From: Streptomyces dioscori
GTDB taxonomy: Bacteria; Actinomycetota; Actinomycetes; Streptomycetales; Streptomycetaceae
Reading direction: 5' to 3'
NCBI RefSeq assembly: GCF_003024195.1
Contig: NZ_KZ679041.1
Location: forward strand, 496,001 to 560,000
Length of the DNA stretch: 64,000 nucleotides
Within the stretch, counting starts at the first letter, position 1, and the number at the start of each line of letters is the position of its first letter. A program made the position numbers and the translations under genes. The notes below the pieces were generated by a model. It was not told where the DNA came from. It saw nothing but the letters and a program-made list of their open reading frames with translations, and searched no databases. Below are positions 8,351-17,584 of the stretch, piece after piece.

Positions 8351-10441
8351 GTGGGGAAAGAACGTTGGCGGAGGGTGGCGAGCGCGGTCTGGCGCAGTGT
8401 CGCCGTGTGGGCGGTCTCCACGGTCACCATGCTCGTGCTCGCCGGGATCCTGCCGGACTTCAGGCTCCAGTCGGCCGACGGTGACAGCGCCACCAGCATC
8501 GCCGTCACCGCCGCACTGGGCGCCGGAGCCTTCGGCGTACTCTCCTCCGTCGTATGGCCCCTCCTCGTGCGGGCCCTGCTCCTCGTCCCCGCCCTCGTCC
8601 TCGGCGTGCTCGTCTTCTTCCTGAACGGCTCGCTCCTCATCCTGGCCCTGCGCCTGGACCCCTCGGGGCAGAGCGAGGCCGCCCCGGAGACCGCCGTGGT
8701 GGTCGCCGCCGTGATGTCCGCGGTCGCCTCGGCGACCGGCGGCGCGCTGGCCGTGCGGGACGACGACGCGTACCGGCGCAGGCTGTACCGGCTGTCCGAC
8801 CGCCGCCGCAGACAGGCGCCGCCCCCCGGCGCCCCGTCGGCCCCCGGCACGGTCTTCCTCCAACTCGACGGAGTCGGTCACGACGTGCTCGTGGACGCCA
8901 TCGGACGCGGTCTCATGCCCACTGTGGCCGCCTGGCTGGGCGAGGGCCCGGGAGCCCGTACGACCCACCGGCTCGCGCCCTGGCGCACCGACTGGTCCAG
9001 TCAGACCGGCGCCAGCCAGCTCGGCATCCTGCACGGCTCCAACCACGACATCCCCGCCTTCCGCTGGTACGAGAAGGACACCCGGGAAATCATGGTCTGC
9101 AACCGGCCCACCAGCGCCGCGGAACTCCAGCGCCGGGCCATCGAACGCACCGGTGACGGCGGCCTGCTCACCGTGGACGGCGCGAGCCGCGGCAACCTCT
9201 TCAGCGGGGGCGCCGAGCAACTGGCCCTCGTGCTCTCCGTGGCCGCCAGGCGCGGCAGGGAGAACCGCTCCCGCGCGGGCTACTTCGCGTACTTCTCCGA
9301 CCCCGCCAACGCGGTCCGTACCGCGCTGTCCTTCGTCGCCGACGTCAGCCGCGAGATCGGCGAGTCCACCCGGGCCCGGCTGCGCAAGCAGCGTCCGCGG
9401 GTCGGCCGCGGCGGGCTCTACCCGTTCATCCGGGCCTTCGCGACCGTCATCGAACGGGACGTCGTCGTCGCGGCGGTCATCGGGGACATGTTCGCGGGGC
9501 GCGCCTCCGTCTACGCGGACCTGGTCGCGTACGACGAGGTCGCACACCACTCCGGGCCGCGCAGCCGGGACGCGGAGAAGGTCCTGCAGCGCCTCGACCG
9601 TTCGCTGGCCCTGATCGAGCAGGTCGCCGAGCACGCGCCGCGGATGTACCGCGTGGTCCTGCTCTCCGACCACGGCCAGAGCCCCGGAGAGACCTTTCAC
9701 GCCCGTTACGGCCTCGGGCTCGGCGAGCTGGTCCGGGCCGGCTGCGGGCTGCCCGTGCCGCGCAAGGCCCGGCGTACGCACAGTGGTGCCGAGGCCAGGG
9801 CGGCGGTGCGGGCCGCGCTGCGCAGGCCCGTGGAGGAGGGCGGCGAGGAGTTCCGGCCGACCCTGCCGCCGTCGGAACCCATCGTGCTGGCCTCCGGGAA
9901 CCTGGGCCTCGTGTCCTTCCCGGACGTGCCGCACCGGATGAGCCGCGAGGAGATCGACGAACGGCATCCCGCGCTGCTGACCACGCTCGCGAACCATCCC
10001 GGGATCGGGTTCGTGCTCGTGCGCAGCGAGGAGCACGGGGGGCTCGTGCTCGGGGCGCACGGTGCGGAGATTCCGCTGGACGAGCTGGACGACGGGCCCG
10101 GGCCGCTCGCGGACTTCGGGGTGGGCGCGGCCGACGCGGTACGCCGCACGCACGCGTTCCCGCATGTCGCGGACATCATGGTGAACTCCTGGTACGACCC
10201 CGAGGACGGTGAGGTGCTCGCGTTCGAGGAGCAGATCGGGTCGCACGGGGGGCTGGGCGGGGCGCAGGGGCGGCCCTTCCTGATGTCGCCGCTCACGCTT
10301 TCACCTCCGGTGGGGGCGGGGGAGGAGTTGGTGGGGGCGGAGGAGGTGCATCGGGTGCTGCGGCGGTGGCTGCGGGAGGACGACGGTCCGCAGGTGCCTG
10401 TCGGCGACGACGCGACACACGACGACGCACGCTCGGCGTGA
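8351..10441 (+). CDS. Membrane-anchored type I phosphodiesterase/alkaline-phosphatase-superfamily protein with holin-like N-terminus
   Basis: A 696-residue protein with two parts. Residues ~10-135 contain four hydrophobic helices resembling the phage-holin-superfamily-4 membrane domain. From ~165 a phosphodiesterase domain of the alkaline-phosphatase superfamily follows: VFLQLDGVGHD (first metal aspartate), WSSQTGASQLG (nucleophile threonine context), DLVAYDEVAHHSG, LLSDHGQSPG and a final GSHGGLGG histidine. The metal-site order is complete, so it is probably active on phosphodiester or pyrophosphate bonds at the membrane face. The natural substrate is unknown. The start is GTG; earlier in-frame starts would only add poorly conserved residues. 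Confidence 0.87.
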   Translation: MGKERWRRVASAVWRSVAVWAVSTVTMLVLAGILPDFRLQSADGDSATSIAVTAALGAGAFGVLSSVVWPLLVRALLLVPALVLGVLVFFLNGSLLILALRLDPSGQSEAAPETAVVVAAVMSAVASATGGALAVRDDDAYRRRLYRLSDRRRRQAPPPGAPSAPGTVFLQLDGVGHDVLVDAIGRGLMPTVAAWLGEGPGARTTHRLAPWRTDWSSQTGASQLGILHGSNHDIPAFRWYEKDTREIMVCNRPTSAAELQRRAIERTGDGGLLTVDGASRGNLFSGGAEQLALVLSVAARRGRENRSRAGYFAYFSDPANAVRTALSFVADVSREIGESTRARLRKQRPRVGRGGLYPFIRAFATVIERDVVVAAVIGDMFAGRASVYADLVAYDEVAHHSGPRSRDAEKVLQRLDRSLALIEQVAEHAPRMYRVVLLSDHGQSPGETFHARYGLGLGELVRAGCGLPVPRKARRTHSGAEARAAVRAALRRPVEEGGEEFRPTLPPSEPIVLASGNLGLVSFPDVPHRMSREEIDERHPALLTTLANHPGIGFVLVRSEEHGGLVLGAHGAEIPLDELDDGPGPLADFGVGAADAVRRTHAFPHVADIMVNSWYDPEDGEVLAFEEQIGSHGGLGGAQGRPFLMSPLTLSPPVGAGEELVGAEEVHRVLRRWLREDDGPQVPVGDDATHDDARSA

Positions 10442-10866
10442 CCGGGCGCGTCCGCGGGGTGGGGGTGCTTCGGCTGCGGGTTGGTGGGGCTTGTTGCGCA
10501 GTTCCCCGCGCCCCTCAGGGGCGTGAGCTCGGCGCGGACGGTTGGGTGCGGGTCGGATGTGGCTGGCCGCGCAGTTCCTCGCGCCCCTTAGCGGGGGTGG
10601 GGTGGGCGTGGGGTGGCATGAGGGAAAGACAGGGGCGCAGCGCCGTCTTTCAGGGGCGCGGGGAACTGCGCGGCCCGCCCCCACCGGCCCGCAGCCGGAG
10701 AGCCGGACAGCTGGACAGGTGGTCAGCCTCACCGGCCGCAGGCGGGTAGCCGGTCCGCCCTCACCTGCCCCCAGGGGGGCAGCAGGCGCCGCGAAAATGG
10801 GCTGCGGAGGCGGCCAGGGGCCACGCACACTGGGCGGGATCAAGTCCCCGAACCCCAGGAGCCCGC
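10442..10866. repeat. 425-bp gap with three copies of the 20-bp repeat
   Basis: Copies lie at 10496-10515 (direct, exact), 10569-10588 (direct, one substitution) and 10652-10671 (inverted). The direct and inverted copies can pair. Both flanking genes point right, so the array sits after the phosphodiesterase and before the MoxR gene. No open frame with gene-like codon use was seen. Confidence 0.75.
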
Positions 10867-11928
10867 GTGCAGGCAGCCGTCACCGTTACTCCCGCCCGTG
10901 TACCGGAACTACTGCTCGGTCTCGCGACCGTGCGGCCCGTGTTCCTGTGGGGTGCCCCGGGTATCGGAAAGTCCTCCCTGGTCAGGGAGTTCGCCGAGTC
11001 GCTGGGCCTGGAGTGCGTGAGCCTGCTGGGTACGCAGCTGGCACCGGAGGACCTGATCGGCGTACCGCAGATCAGGGACGGCCGTTCCGTCTTCTGCCCG
11101 CCGGAGGCGATCGCCCGGGACGAGCCGTACTGCCTGTTCCTGGACGAGCTGAACGCGGCGACCCCCGACGTCCAGAAGGCCTTCTACTCGCTGATCCTCG
11201 ACCGCCGCATCGGCAACTACGAGCTGCCCGCGGGCTCGATCGTGATCGGTGCGGGCAACCGCTCGACGGACAACGCGCTGGCCCGCCCGATCGCGTCCGC
11301 CCTGGTCAACCGTCTCACGCACGTACACCTTGAGGTCTCGGCGAAGGACTGGCTGGTGTGGGCGGCGACGAACGACATCCACCCGTGGGTGCTCGACCAC
11401 CTCACGGACCGCCCCGACCACCTGTGGTCGAAGCCGCCGAAGACGGAGGAGCCGTTCTCGACCCCGCGGTCCTGGCACATGCTGTCCGACGCCCTGCGTT
11501 CCTTCGGCCCGGCCCTCGACGAGCCGACGCTCCAGGTCATCGCGCACGGCACGCTGACGCCCGCGCACGCGGTCGCCTTCTGCGGCTACGTCAAGATCGT
11601 CCGCAGCCGGTTCGGTATCGAGGCGATCCTCAAGGGCGAGGCCCGCTGGCCGAACCGCGTCGAGGACCGCGACCTGCTCTACTACCTCGCCGAGTCCTTC
11701 CGGGGACGCCTGGTCAAGGAGCTGCCCACCAGCAAGGAGCACGCCTCGGCGAACGGCCGGCAGACCGCGTACCGCGCGAAGTCGCTGCTCGTGCAGCTCG
11801 CCGAGATCTCGGTGGAGGTCGCCCAGAGCGTCATCGCCTCGGACGAGGACGGCAACCCCGTGCTGCCCGCCTGGTTCCTGGTGGAGGCGGCCCGCGACAT
11901 GCCCCGGCTGGTGGAGGCCCGCCGGTGA
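10867..11928 (+). CDS. MoxR-type AAA+ ATPase
   Basis: A 353-residue AAA+ protein starting at GTG six bases after AGGAG. Walker A is GAPGIGKS (29-36) and Walker B LFLDEL (90-95); GAGNRSTDN supplies the sensor 1 region. MoxR ATPases work with VWA-domain proteins as chaperone-like assembly or metal-insertion machines. Its stop codon overlaps the start of the downstream VWA/zincin gene by four bases (GTGA), which is strong evidence for a working pair. No further partner is present: the next gene encodes an unrelated peroxidase. Confidence 0.92.
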   Translation: MQAAVTVTPARVPELLLGLATVRPVFLWGAPGIGKSSLVREFAESLGLECVSLLGTQLAPEDLIGVPQIRDGRSVFCPPEAIARDEPYCLFLDELNAATPDVQKAFYSLILDRRIGNYELPAGSIVIGAGNRSTDNALARPIASALVNRLTHVHLEVSAKDWLVWAATNDIHPWVLDHLTDRPDHLWSKPPKTEEPFSTPRSWHMLSDALRSFGPALDEPTLQVIAHGTLTPAHAVAFCGYVKIVRSRFGIEAILKGEARWPNRVEDRDLLYYLAESFRGRLVKELPTSKEHASANGRQTAYRAKSLLVQLAEISVEVAQSVIASDEDGNPVLPAWFLVEAARDMPRLVEARR

Positions 11929-13733
11929 CCCGTACGGGCAAGCAGGCGGAGCCGAAGAAGGACCTGGCGGCCGAGGCGTTCGCCGAGGGGATGCGGCTCG
12001 TGCGGAGCAATCGCGCACTCGCCGCCATCGGGTTCAGCGTCTGCCGCCAGGAGGACTGCGAGGAGTCGCCCCGCGACGGGCTCGTCCGTGTCGACTCCGA
12101 CGGCGTGCTGCACGTCCATCCCAAACGCCGCGCCCACCCGGCCGAGTGGGCCTGGGCGGTCGCGCACGCCGCCCTCCACCTCGGCTTCGGGCACGTACCG
12201 GCGCACAAGACCGTCCGGGAGCAGCCCGACCGCTTCGACCTCGCCGCCCGCTGCGTCGTCGTCAACCGCTTCCTGCTCGGCTTCCCCATCGGCCTGACCC
12301 CCGCCGACCTGCCGATGTCGTACCCCGACGGCGACGAGGAGCAGCTCGCCGCGCGCTGGCGCCGCGACGGCGCCGGCATCCCCGCGGTGTACGAGCGCTG
12401 CGGTACGGCCGGTGACCAGCCGGACCAGCTGCTCGTGCCCTGGGACATCTGGCGGGGAGGGGCAGCGCCCGACTGGCAGCTCGCCTTCGCCCACGCGCTG
12501 ACCCGCACGGTGTCCGCCGCGATGGACATGGCGGGCGGCCGGCGCGACTCGATGCGCGGTGGCATCACCCCGCGCCGGCCGTGGGAGCGGGCCCTGAGCT
12601 GGTTCGTGTCCTCCTACCCCCTGCTCGGCGGTATCGCGGCCGGCATCACGATCGTCGCGGACGCCGAACTCGCCCACGCGCACGGCATCTCCGTCGCCGC
12701 GGTCGACCCCGAGGCCGCCGAGATCTACATCAACCCCCTGCGGCAGTTCGACGACGAGGAGTGGCGGTTCGTCCTCGCCCACGAGATGCTGCACGCCGCG
12801 CTGCGCCACGGCGACCGCTGCGGCGTCCGGGACCCGTACCTCTTCAACGTCGCCTGCGACTACGTCATCAACTCCTGGCTGGTCGAGATGCAGGTCGGGG
12901 TGATGCCCGAAGGGCTGCTGTACGACCAGGAGTTGAAGGATCTGTCCGCCGAGGAGGTCTACGACCGGCTCGCCACCGACCTGCGCCGCCACCGACGGCT
13001 CGCCACCCTGCGCGGCAAGGGTGTGGGAGACATCCTCGGCGGCCCCCTCGGCTCGCCCCGCGACTACGTCGACCTCGACGAGTTCTACCGCCGCGGTCTC
13101 GCCCGGGGCCTCGACCTGCACCAGCGGCAGGAGCGCGGCTACCTGCCCGGCGGCCTCGTCGAGGACATCCGCGCGCTCAGTCATCCGCCGCTGCCGTGGG
13201 ACGCGCAACTGGCGCGCTGGTTCGACGAGTTCGTGCCGCGCCCCGAGCCGCTGCGCACCTACGCCCGCCCATCCCGCCGACAGGCCGCCACCCCCGACAT
13301 CCCGCGCGCCGGACGGTACTTCCCGCCCGAGGAGATCGCCCGCTGCACCTTCGGCGTGGTCCTCGACACCTCCGGCTCCATGGACCGCACCCTGCTCGGC
13401 AAGGCACTGGGCGCGATCGCCTCGTACGCCGAGGCCAGGGACGTACCGGCGGCGCGGGTCGTGTTCTGCGACGCGGCACCGCACGACGCGGGCTTCGTCC
13501 CGGTCACCGAGATCGCGGGCCGGGTACGCGTCCACGGCCGGGGCGGCACGATCCTGCAGCCCGGCGTCGACGTCCTGCACCGGGCGAAGGACTTCCCGCC
13601 GGGCGCCCCGGTGCTCATCATCACGGACGGGTGGTGCGACGTCCTGCGGGTCCGCCGCGAGCACGCGTACCTGATCCCGCAGGGCGCGTCCCTGCCGTTC
13701 ACCGCGCGGGGGCCGGTCTTTCGCGTGCGCTGA
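11925..13733 (+). CDS. MoxR-coupled VWA protein with a tandem-duplicated zincin-like domain (DUF2201-like)
   Basis: A 602-residue protein translationally coupled to the MoxR gene. Residues 66-120 and 271-320 are two copies of one metallopeptidase-like unit. The second has an intact zinc site HEMLHAALRH (286-295: His286, Glu287, His290, His295). The first reads HAALHLGFGH (81-90): all three histidines are kept but the catalytic glutamate is alanine. Similarity extends to a strand ending in P before the helix, the shared EW...AH lead-in, and D-x(2-3)-L..A-C..V-N..L after it. A C-terminal VWA-like domain begins near 475 with the MIDAS motif DTSGSMD (~481). Such VWA-metallopeptidase proteins paired with MoxR are widespread but uncharacterised. 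Predicted cytosolic, with no signal or membrane segment. Confidence 0.85.
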   Translation: MTRTGKQAEPKKDLAAEAFAEGMRLVRSNRALAAIGFSVCRQEDCEESPRDGLVRVDSDGVLHVHPKRRAHPAEWAWAVAHAALHLGFGHVPAHKTVREQPDRFDLAARCVVVNRFLLGFPIGLTPADLPMSYPDGDEEQLAARWRRDGAGIPAVYERCGTAGDQPDQLLVPWDIWRGGAAPDWQLAFAHALTRTVSAAMDMAGGRRDSMRGGITPRRPWERALSWFVSSYPLLGGIAAGITIVADAELAHAHGISVAAVDPEAAEIYINPLRQFDDEEWRFVLAHEMLHAALRHGDRCGVRDPYLFNVACDYVINSWLVEMQVGVMPEGLLYDQELKDLSAEEVYDRLATDLRRHRRLATLRGKGVGDILGGPLGSPRDYVDLDEFYRRGLARGLDLHQRQERGYLPGGLVEDIRALSHPPLPWDAQLARWFDEFVPRPEPLRTYARPSRRQAATPDIPRAGRYFPPEEIARCTFGVVLDTSGSMDRTLLGKALGAIASYAEARDVPAARVVFCDAAPHDAGFVPVTEIAGRVRVHGRGGTILQPGVDVLHRAKDFPPGAPVLIITDGWCDVLRVRREHAYLIPQGASLPFTARGPVFRVR

Positions 13734-13807
13734 GCCCGGCGGTGACCCGAGTGTGATCGGATGGTGCCACGGACCCGGAACCGGGACCTCGTCGAAAGGG
13801 AATCATC

Positions 13808-14233
13808 GTGGCAACAACGCGCTCCGCACACACCGTCTGGGAAGGCAACCTGCTTGAGGGCAACGGCGTCGTCACCTTCGACTCCTCCGGCATCGGCGAG
13901 CAGCCGGTGTCGTGGCCGTCGCGCTCCGAGAAGGCGAACGGCAAGACCAGCCCGGAGGAGCTGATCGCCGCCGCCCACTCCAGCTGCTTCTCCATGGCGC
14001 TCTCGCACGGCCTCGCCGGCGCCGGCACCCCGCCCACCAAGCTCACCACCTCCGCGGACGTCACGTTCCAGCCGGGTGAGGGCATCACGGGCATCCACCT
14101 CACGGTGGAGGGCACCGTGCCGGGCCTCGACGAGAACGCCTTCGTCGCCGCCGCCGAGGACGCCAAGAAGAACTGCCCGGTCAGCCAGGCGCTGACGGGC
14201 ACGACGATCACGCTGACGGCGAAGCTCGCCTGA
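13808..14233 (+). CDS. OsmC/Ohr family peroxiredoxin
   Basis: A 141-residue OsmC-family protein. Two conserved cysteines are present, Cys60 in AAHSSCFSMALS and Cys123 in KKNCPVSQAL, the pair that reduces organic or fatty-acid hydroperoxides in this family. The start is GTG after GAAAGGGAATC. Sequence resembles the OsmC (rather than Ohr) branch, e.g. the N-terminal WEGNLLEGNG and the PEELIAAAHSSC segment. No OhrR-type regulator is adjacent. A clear hairpin terminator follows. Confidence 0.92.
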   Translation: MATTRSAHTVWEGNLLEGNGVVTFDSSGIGEQPVSWPSRSEKANGKTSPEELIAAAHSSCFSMALSHGLAGAGTPPTKLTTSADVTFQPGEGITGIHLTVEGTVPGLDENAFVAAAEDAKKNCPVSQALTGTTITLTAKLA

Positions 14234-14271
14234 CACCCCGCCGTTCCGGCACGCGGGTACACCGCTCCTGC

Positions 14272-14310
14272 GACGATGCCGCGCCCCGCGCAAGGGGGCG
14301 CGGCATCGTC
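14272..14310 (+). terminator. Terminator hairpin after the OsmC gene
   Basis: Arms of 16 bp (14272-14287 and 14295-14310) are perfect complements around a 7-base loop. Confidence 0.85.
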
Positions 14311-14340
14311 ATGTCCGGCCAGGTCCGGGGTACTTGCCCC

Positions 14341-14391
14341 ATTGACAGCATCGCACTCAAGTTTTGTGATGGAACGCGGTGATGGAACGCG
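14341..14391 (+). promoter_or_regulatory. Candidate dnaK promoter with HAIR-like HspR operator
   Basis: TTGACA at 14342-14347 and TGTGAT at 14365-14370 are 17 bases apart and could be a vegetative promoter. Within it, ACTCAAG at 14355-14361 equals the right half of the HspR-binding HAIR element (CTTGAGT-N7-ACTCAAG); seven bases upstream ATTGACA (14341-14347) matches the left half at TTGA only. The 13-base unit GTGATGGAACGCG then repeats in tandem (14366-14378, 14379-14391). HspR control of dnaK is established in Streptomyces; whether HspR binds this half-degenerate copy is inference. Confidence 0.55.
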
Positions 14392-14418
14392 GCAGGACCT
14401 GGGCGGAAGGGGACGGAC

Positions 14419-16311
14419 ATGGCACGTGCGGTCGGGATCGACCTCGGAACCACGAACTCGGTGGTCGCCGTACTGGAAGGGGGTGAGCCCACGGTCGTCG
14501 CCAATGCCGAGGGCGCGCGCACGACCCCCTCGGTGGTGGCCTTCGCCAAGAACGGTGAGGTGCTTGTCGGAGAGGTCGCCAAACGGCAGGCCGTGACGAA
14601 CATCGAGCGCACCGCGCGCTCCGTCAAACGCCATATGGGGGACCCGGGTTGGCGGTTCCCCGGCAGTGACGGTGGCACGATCGACGGCACCCGCTACCGC
14701 GCGCAGGAGCTCTCCGCGCGCGTGCTGCAGAAACTGAAGCGGGACGCCGAGGCGTATCTCGGCGAGGACGTCACGGAAGCCGTGATCACCGTGCCCGCCT
14801 ACTTCGACGACACCCAGCGCCAGGCCACCAAGGAGGCCGGTGAGATCGCGGGCCTGAGCGTCCTGCGGATCATCAACGAACCGACGGCCGCGGCCCTCGC
14901 GTACGGGCTCGACCGGGGCGAGGAGCAGACCGTCCTCGTCTTCGACCTGGGCGGCGGCACGTTCGACGTCTCCCTCCTGGAGATCGGCGACGGGGTCATC
15001 GAGGTCAAGGCCACCAACGGGGACACCCAACTGGGCGGCGACGACTGGGACCAGCGGGTCGTCGAACACCTCGTCAAACGCTTCAAGGGCCAGTACGGCA
15101 TCGACCTCGCCCAGGACAAGATGGCGCTCCAGCGGCTGCGGGAGGGCGCGGAGAAAGCCAAGATCGAGCTGTCCTCGTCCACCGAGACGACCGTCAACCT
15201 GCCCTACATCACCGCCACCGGCGACGGCCCGCTGCACCTGGACGAAAAACTGACCCGTGCTCAGTTCCAGGAGCTGACCGCCGACTTGCTCGAACGCTGC
15301 AAGGCCCCCTTCCACCAGGCGGTCAAGGACGCCGGGGTGAAGCTCGCCGCGGTCGACCACGTCATCCTCGTCGGCGGCTCCACCCGGATGCCCGCGGTCA
15401 CCGAGGTCGTCAAGGAACTCACCGGCAAGGACCCGCACAAGGGCGTCAACCCGGACGAGGTCGTGGCACTCGGCGCGGCGCTCCAGGCGGGCGTCATCCG
15501 CGGCGACGTGAAGGACGTCCTGCTCCTCGACGTCACCCCGCTGTCCCTGGGCATCGAGACCAAGGGCGGCATCATGACCAAGCTCATCGAACGCAACACG
15601 ACCATTCCCACCCGGCGTTCGGAGATCTTCACCACCGCCACGGACAACCAGCCGTCCGTCGGCATCCAGGTCTTCCAGGGCGAACGCGACATCGCCGCGT
15701 ACAACAAGAAGCTGGGCGTCTTCGACCTCACCGGGCTGCCGCCCTCGCCGCGCGGGCTGCCGCAGATCGAGGTCGCCTTCGACATCGACGCCAACGGGAT
15801 CATGCACGTCTCGGCGAAGGACCTCGCCACCGGCCGCGAGCAGAAGATGACCGTCACCGGCGGCTCCGCGCTCGCCAAGGACGACATCGACCGCATGATG
15901 CGGGAGGCCGAGCAGTACGCCGACGAGGACCGCAAGCGCCGCGAGGCCGCCGAGACCCGCAACCAGGCCGAGCAACTCGTCTACCAGACAGAGAAGTTCA
16001 TCCGCGACAACGAGGAGCGGATCCCGGCCGACGTGAAGACGGAGGTCGAGTCCGCGATCACCGAACTGCAGACACTCCTGAACGACCGGGACGGCACGGA
16101 CACGAACACCCTGCGCACGGGCGCCGAGAAACTGGCCACCGTCAGCCAGAAGATGGGCCAGGCCATGTACGCCCAGGCCCAGCAGTCACCCCCACCGGAC
16201 CAGCCGCCCGGCACGGAACAGTCCACGCCACCGGACGACGAGAGCGTGGTGGACGCGGAAATAGTGGACGAGAACCCCAAGGACACCGACAAGAAGGACA
16301 CCCCCACCTGA
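14419..16311 (+). CDS. dnaK: Hsp70 chaperone DnaK, stand-alone paralogue
   Basis: A 630-residue Hsp70. ATPase signatures GIDLGTTNS (6-14), [12 protein letters not shown] and [13 protein letters not shown] are intact. The substrate-binding domain includes [13 protein letters not shown] and the lid begins after [14 protein letters not shown]. The tail is rich in Pro, Gln and Asp and ends DKKDTPT, after the usual VVDAEIVDE element that contacts co-chaperones. The major Streptomyces dnaK lies in a dnaK-grpE-dnaJ-hspR operon; none of these genes is next to this copy, so it is likely a second paralogue relying on GrpE/DnaJ made elsewhere. The promoter carries a HAIR-like site. Confidence 0.95.
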   Translation: MARAVGIDLGTTNSVVAVLEGGEPTVVANAEGARTTPSVVAFAKNGEVLVGEVAKRQAVTNIERTARSVKRHMGDPGWRFPGSDGGTIDGTRYRAQELSARVLQKLKRDAEAYLGEDVTEAVITVPAYFDDTQRQATKEAGEIAGLSVLRIINEPTAAALAYGLDRGEEQTVLVFDLGGGTFDVSLLEIGDGVIEVKATNGDTQLGGDDWDQRVVEHLVKRFKGQYGIDLAQDKMALQRLREGAEKAKIELSSSTETTVNLPYITATGDGPLHLDEKLTRAQFQELTADLLERCKAPFHQAVKDAGVKLAAVDHVILVGGSTRMPAVTEVVKELTGKDPHKGVNPDEVVALGAALQAGVIRGDVKDVLLLDVTPLSLGIETKGGIMTKLIERNTTIPTRRSEIFTTATDNQPSVGIQVFQGERDIAAYNKKLGVFDLTGLPPSPRGLPQIEVAFDIDANGIMHVSAKDLATGREQKMTVTGGSALAKDDIDRMMREAEQYADEDRKRREAAETRNQAEQLVYQTEKFIRDNEERIPADVKTEVESAITELQTLLNDRDGTDTNTLRTGAEKLATVSQKMGQAMYAQAQQSPPPDQPPGTEQSTPPDDESVVDAEIVDENPKDTDKKDTPT

Positions 16312-16418
16312 GACCCAAGTCTCACCCCCACCGCCCAGGGGCGCGGGGAACTGCGCGCTCAGCCCAGGACGACGGTCAGCCGACGTACGTGCTCAAGCAC
16401 CCCTGGGCGGAGCCAATA
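16312..16418. repeat. Convergent gap with one inverted copy of the 20-bp repeat
   Basis: An exact inverted copy occupies 16337-16356 between the convergent ends of dnaK and the XRE regulator gene. Confidence 0.7.
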
Positions 16419-17282
16419 TCAAAAATCCGCCCGGCGCGCCAGAATCATCTCCCTGGTCCGCCGGGCGGAAGCCACCCCCGTGGCCATGTGGTCAAGCACC
16501 TCCAGATGCGCCGCCACCTCCTTGCGGGAGTCCAGATACAGCGCCCCGGTCAGATACTCCGTGTACACCATGTCCGGCAACTCCGGCTCCGCGAACCGGA
16601 ACAGCACGAACGGCGCGTACGTCCCCGGATGGGGTCCCGCCGAGAACTCGGCGATCTGCAACGTGATGTGGTCGTTCTCGGCGGTCGCGAGGAGATGGTC
16701 CAGCTGGTCCGCCATCACCTCGGACCGGATACTGACCGGCCGCTGCAGGACAGTCTCCTCCATGATCACCCAGAGATGCGGCGGACGTTCCCCCGTGAGC
16801 AGCTTCTGCCGTGCCATCCGCAGGGACACATGGCGTTCGATCTCCTCGGTCCCCGTCCGCCCCACCGTGCCCGCCTCCAGGACGGCACGGGCGTAGTCCT
16901 CGGTCTGCAGCAGCCCCGGCACGAAGTGCGGCTCGTACGACCGGATGACCGAGGCGGAGCCCTCCAGGCTCACGTACAGGCTGAACCAGTCCGGCAGGAC
17001 GTCGTGGTACCGCTGCCACCAGCCGGGCTCGTTCGCCTCCTCGACCAGCCGGACGAACGCGGCCGTCTCCTCGTCGCCCACTCCGTACGTCGACAGGAGC
17101 ACCTGCACGTACGGGATCTTCAGCGCGACCTCGGCCATCTCCATCCGCCGGACGGTCGCGGGCGCCACCCGCAGGATCCGCGCGGCCTCGTCCCGCTTCA
17201 GACCGGACGCCTCGCGCAGTTCCTGGAGCCGTCGGCCCAGTACCACCTGTCCCACGGTCGGCGCCGGCCGCCTCTCACTCAC
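16419..17282 (-). CDS. XRE-family regulator with DUF5753 (Scr1-type) effector domain
   Basis: A 287-residue protein. The N-terminal helix-turn-helix (about 14-70: LGRRLQELREASGLKRDEAA) is followed by the DUF5753 region with the typical phrases EEANEPGWWQ, LEGSASVIRSYEPHFVPGLLQTEDYARA and AGPHPGTYAPFVLFRF. This family is abundant in Streptomyces and often pairs with a small DUF397 protein; no such partner is visible on either side. The GTG start seven bases after GGAGG gives the usual family N-terminus; the open frame continues upstream only with shadow-like sequence. Confidence 0.9.
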   Translation of the reverse strand: MSERRPAPTVGQVVLGRRLQELREASGLKRDEAARILRVAPATVRRMEMAEVALKIPYVQVLLSTYGVGDEETAAFVRLVEEANEPGWWQRYHDVLPDWFSLYVSLEGSASVIRSYEPHFVPGLLQTEDYARAVLEAGTVGRTGTEEIERHVSLRMARQKLLTGERPPHLWVIMEETVLQRPVSIRSEVMADQLDHLLATAENDHITLQIAEFSAGPHPGTYAPFVLFRFAEPELPDMVYTEYLTGALYLDSRKEVAAHLEVLDHMATGVASARRTREMILARRADF

Positions 17283-17584
17283 GCCACGCCTCCCCGAGCC
17301 CCGAACATGGCGAGAAGTGTGCCACGTTCCCGCGAAAGCCTCACCGGATCCCCTCATCCGGCCCGGTGTGTCGGTGTCCGTCCCGGGTAGCTGCCCGCCC
17401 CTCGCGGCGGGCGGCATGGGGCCGGTACGGCGGGTGCGGCCCGGTGGGGGCCGGCCGCGCAGTTCCCCGCGCCCCCAAAAGCGGGGCTGCGCCCCTGCTT
17501 TTCGCCCTGCAGGGGCGCGGGGGACTGCGCGACAAGCCCCCACCGGCCGCCAGAAGGACTGACGACCCTCGGCCTGAAAAGGCG
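17283..17584. repeat. 302-bp gap with two variant copies of the 20-bp repeat
   Basis: A direct copy (last base changed) lies at 17457-17476 and an inverted copy (one change) at 17511-17530. They can pair to a stem-loop downstream of the next minus-strand regulator's stop. Nothing else stands out. Confidence 0.7.
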
